A stretch of DNA of 7,062 bases from GCA-2786165 sp964625775 (GTDB lineage: Bacteria; Pseudomonadota; Gammaproteobacteria; Legionellales; Legionellaceae). The notes under the pieces were generated by a model. The model was not told the origin of the DNA. It saw only the letters and a list, made by a program, of their open reading frames with translations, and did not search any database. Made by a program: the position numbers and the translations under genes. Positions 6,277-7,062 of this stretch are shown piece after piece. The stretch spans positions 1-7,062 of the forward strand of contig CAZVEH010000074.1 of the NCBI GenBank assembly GCA_964625775.1. Reading direction: 5' to 3'. Each line of letters begins with the position of its first letter. Position 1 is the stretch's first letter.

Positions 6277-6915
6277 CTATGGTTCAAATCTATTTTCTAT
6301 CTCTGCAGGTTCTGTGATATTGACTCTGGTTCCTAGAGGTAAGTCTTGATTGAATTGCGATTGCTCACGAGTTTCCCTACCGCAATAAATTGAGAAGTTA
6401 ATCAAATGGTTATCCGTTACAACTTTGCGAGCTGTCAGGCTTGAACCAGCCAAACCTAAGTGACAATCTTCTTTTATAAGAGGTGCCATTTCAGCTGAGG
6501 CTTCAAAGTCCATCTTTAATGTATGTTCATGGTCTTCCAATACAGAATAGCCATTATAAGTTACTTCCCCGAATGCGGATGGTTGCAACATCCACATACA
6601 ATCATGTGCTAAATCCTTTTCTGCTAATATGCTTAGCGCTAATTTGTCTCCTGATTTGGTTCTCTTGATGGACGTATTATTTACTAGTTCCATTGTACTA
6701 GAGGCTTTAAAGGATACGCCGAAAGTTTCAACAACCTCAAAAAGCACACCATTGAGTTGAATATAATCACCTGTTAATAAGGTATGCTCACCTTGGTTAT
6801 TACATTCAAGCAGGACTACTCCTCGATCAAAATCATTTTGATAATCAAGTAGCTCAATATCATGATGAGCAAAACCAGAAAAAAAACAGAACAATTTATC
6901 ATTGCTTCTGGGCAT
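6277..6915 (-). CDS. Degenerate riboflavin synthase-like protein (two lumazine-binding barrels)
   Basis: The 212-aa protein aligns by eye along its length with riboflavin synthase alpha. CFFSGF (10-15) matches the MFTGI start. GDYIQLNGVLFEV (49-61) matches GDSVAVNGVCLTV, and KSGDKLALSI (87-96) ends barrel 1. In barrel 2, LGLAGSSLTA (153-162) matches IGIDGISLTV and LGTRVNIT (194-201) matches LGARVNIE. Residues needed for catalysis appear lost: the barrel 1 Cys is Leu58, the GGHLMSGH motif is replaced around 103-113, and the catalytic Asp after VNIE is Pro203. The protein also ends about 11 residues after the VNIT motif, where the trimerising C-terminal helix would follow. It may bind a flavin or lumazine without catalysis, as lumazine protein does, or it may be decaying. 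GAGG lies about 9 bases before the ATG at 6915. The stop is 3 bases from the IS remnant. Homology is fairly sure; function is not known. Confidence 0.7.
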   Translation of the reverse strand: MPRSNDKLFCFFSGFAHHDIELLDYQNDFDRGVVLLECNNQGEHTLLTGDYIQLNGVLFEVVETFGVSFKASSTMELVNNTSIKRTKSGDKLALSILAEKDLAHDCMWMLQPSAFGEVTYNGYSVLEDHEHTLKMDFEASAEMAPLIKEDCHLGLAGSSLTARKVVTDNHLINFSIYCGRETREQSQFNQDLPLGTRVNITEPAEIENRFEP

Positions 6916-6956
6916 AAATCATAACCTCAAGAAATTTGCTAATATTATCTGGGGTA

Positions 6957-6962
6957 ATTATA
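6957..6962 (-). promoter_or_regulatory. Candidate -10 box for the riboflavin synthase-like gene
   Basis: A perfect TATAAT occurs on the minus strand, 41 bases before the ATG at 6915, in a very AT-rich stretch (6955-6995). No convincing -35 lies at 16-18 bases; TTGTGT at 6988-6983 has a 20-base spacer. A second AT-rich box, GATAAT, lies nearer the gene at about 6945-6940. The promoter is plausible but unproven. Confidence 0.35.
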
Positions 6963-7000
6963 TATTATTGACTTTAATTTAAACACAACAAAAATACTAC

Positions 7001-7053
7001 GTAACCCCCCCACGTCATCCCGAGCGCAGCGAGGGATCTCCTGTCGTGTGGTA
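7001..7053 (-). repeat. Dispersed palindromic-type repeat, right copy (inverted)
   Basis: This is the reverse-complement partner of the repeat at 1-52, identical over 46 bases. It has a six-base G run on the minus strand where the left copy has GGGAG. It lies upstream of the riboflavin synthase-like gene, just outside its AT-rich promoter region. The TACAAGTAC that precedes this copy on the minus strand (7059-7051) also occurs at 58-66, just after the left copy, which may mark part of a longer or tandem repeat unit. Confidence 0.85.
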
Positions 7054-7062
7054 CTTGTAAAA

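Noticed and set aside
6483..6668. 61-aa plus-strand frame with a hydrophobic end
   Set aside because: It is antisense to the riboflavin synthase-like gene; the hydrophobic tail follows from its base composition, and there is no ribosome-binding site.
1..7062. Composite transposon bounded by the terminal inverted repeats
   Set aside because: The repeats are short intergenic elements without a transposase, and the enclosed block holds core genes (prs, tRNA-Gln). No target duplication can be seen.

Overview
The window looks like a chromosomal segment from a Legionellales-type gammaproteobacterium (Legionella/Coxiella/Aquicella-like). This rests on three things: the PRPP synthetase closely matches what I recall of Legionella Prs; the tRNA-Gln–prs linkage is typical of gammaproteobacteria; and the 626-aa unknown protein has the style of a Legionella effector. 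Base composition is moderately AT-rich. Genus cannot be fixed without a database search.

Layout. Positions 1-52 carry a dispersed palindromic-type repeat whose inverted copy closes the window (7001-7053). Between them, on the minus strand, lie prs (163-1110) and upstream of it tRNA-Gln(UUG) (1247-1321) with a good sigma70 promoter (1359-1387). The tRNA–prs gap contains an unusually long inverted repeat (26-nt arms, 1133-1158 and 1203-1228). Divergently on the plus strand is a 626-aa protein of unknown function with a Cx5R phosphatase-like loop (1488-3368). It converges, with a 4-bp stop-stop overlap (CTAG), on an 851-aa AddB/RecB-family PD-(D/E)XK nuclease with a probable Fe-S cluster (5920-3365, minus).

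The right end is accessory. A decayed IS110/IS1111-family left end and transposase N-terminus (about 6012-6275) stops 3 bases short of the stop codon of a 212-aa minus-strand protein (6915-6277). That protein reads as a tandem lumazine-binding-barrel (riboflavin synthase-like) protein lacking the catalytic residues and the usual C-terminal extension.

Functional picture: prs and tRNA-Gln are housekeeping genes and may share a transcript. The nuclease is a DNA repair gene without its helicase partner in view. The 626-aa protein and the degenerate riboflavin-synthase-like protein are the two candidates for undescribed biology. There is no CRISPR array, rRNA or complete mobile element in the window.
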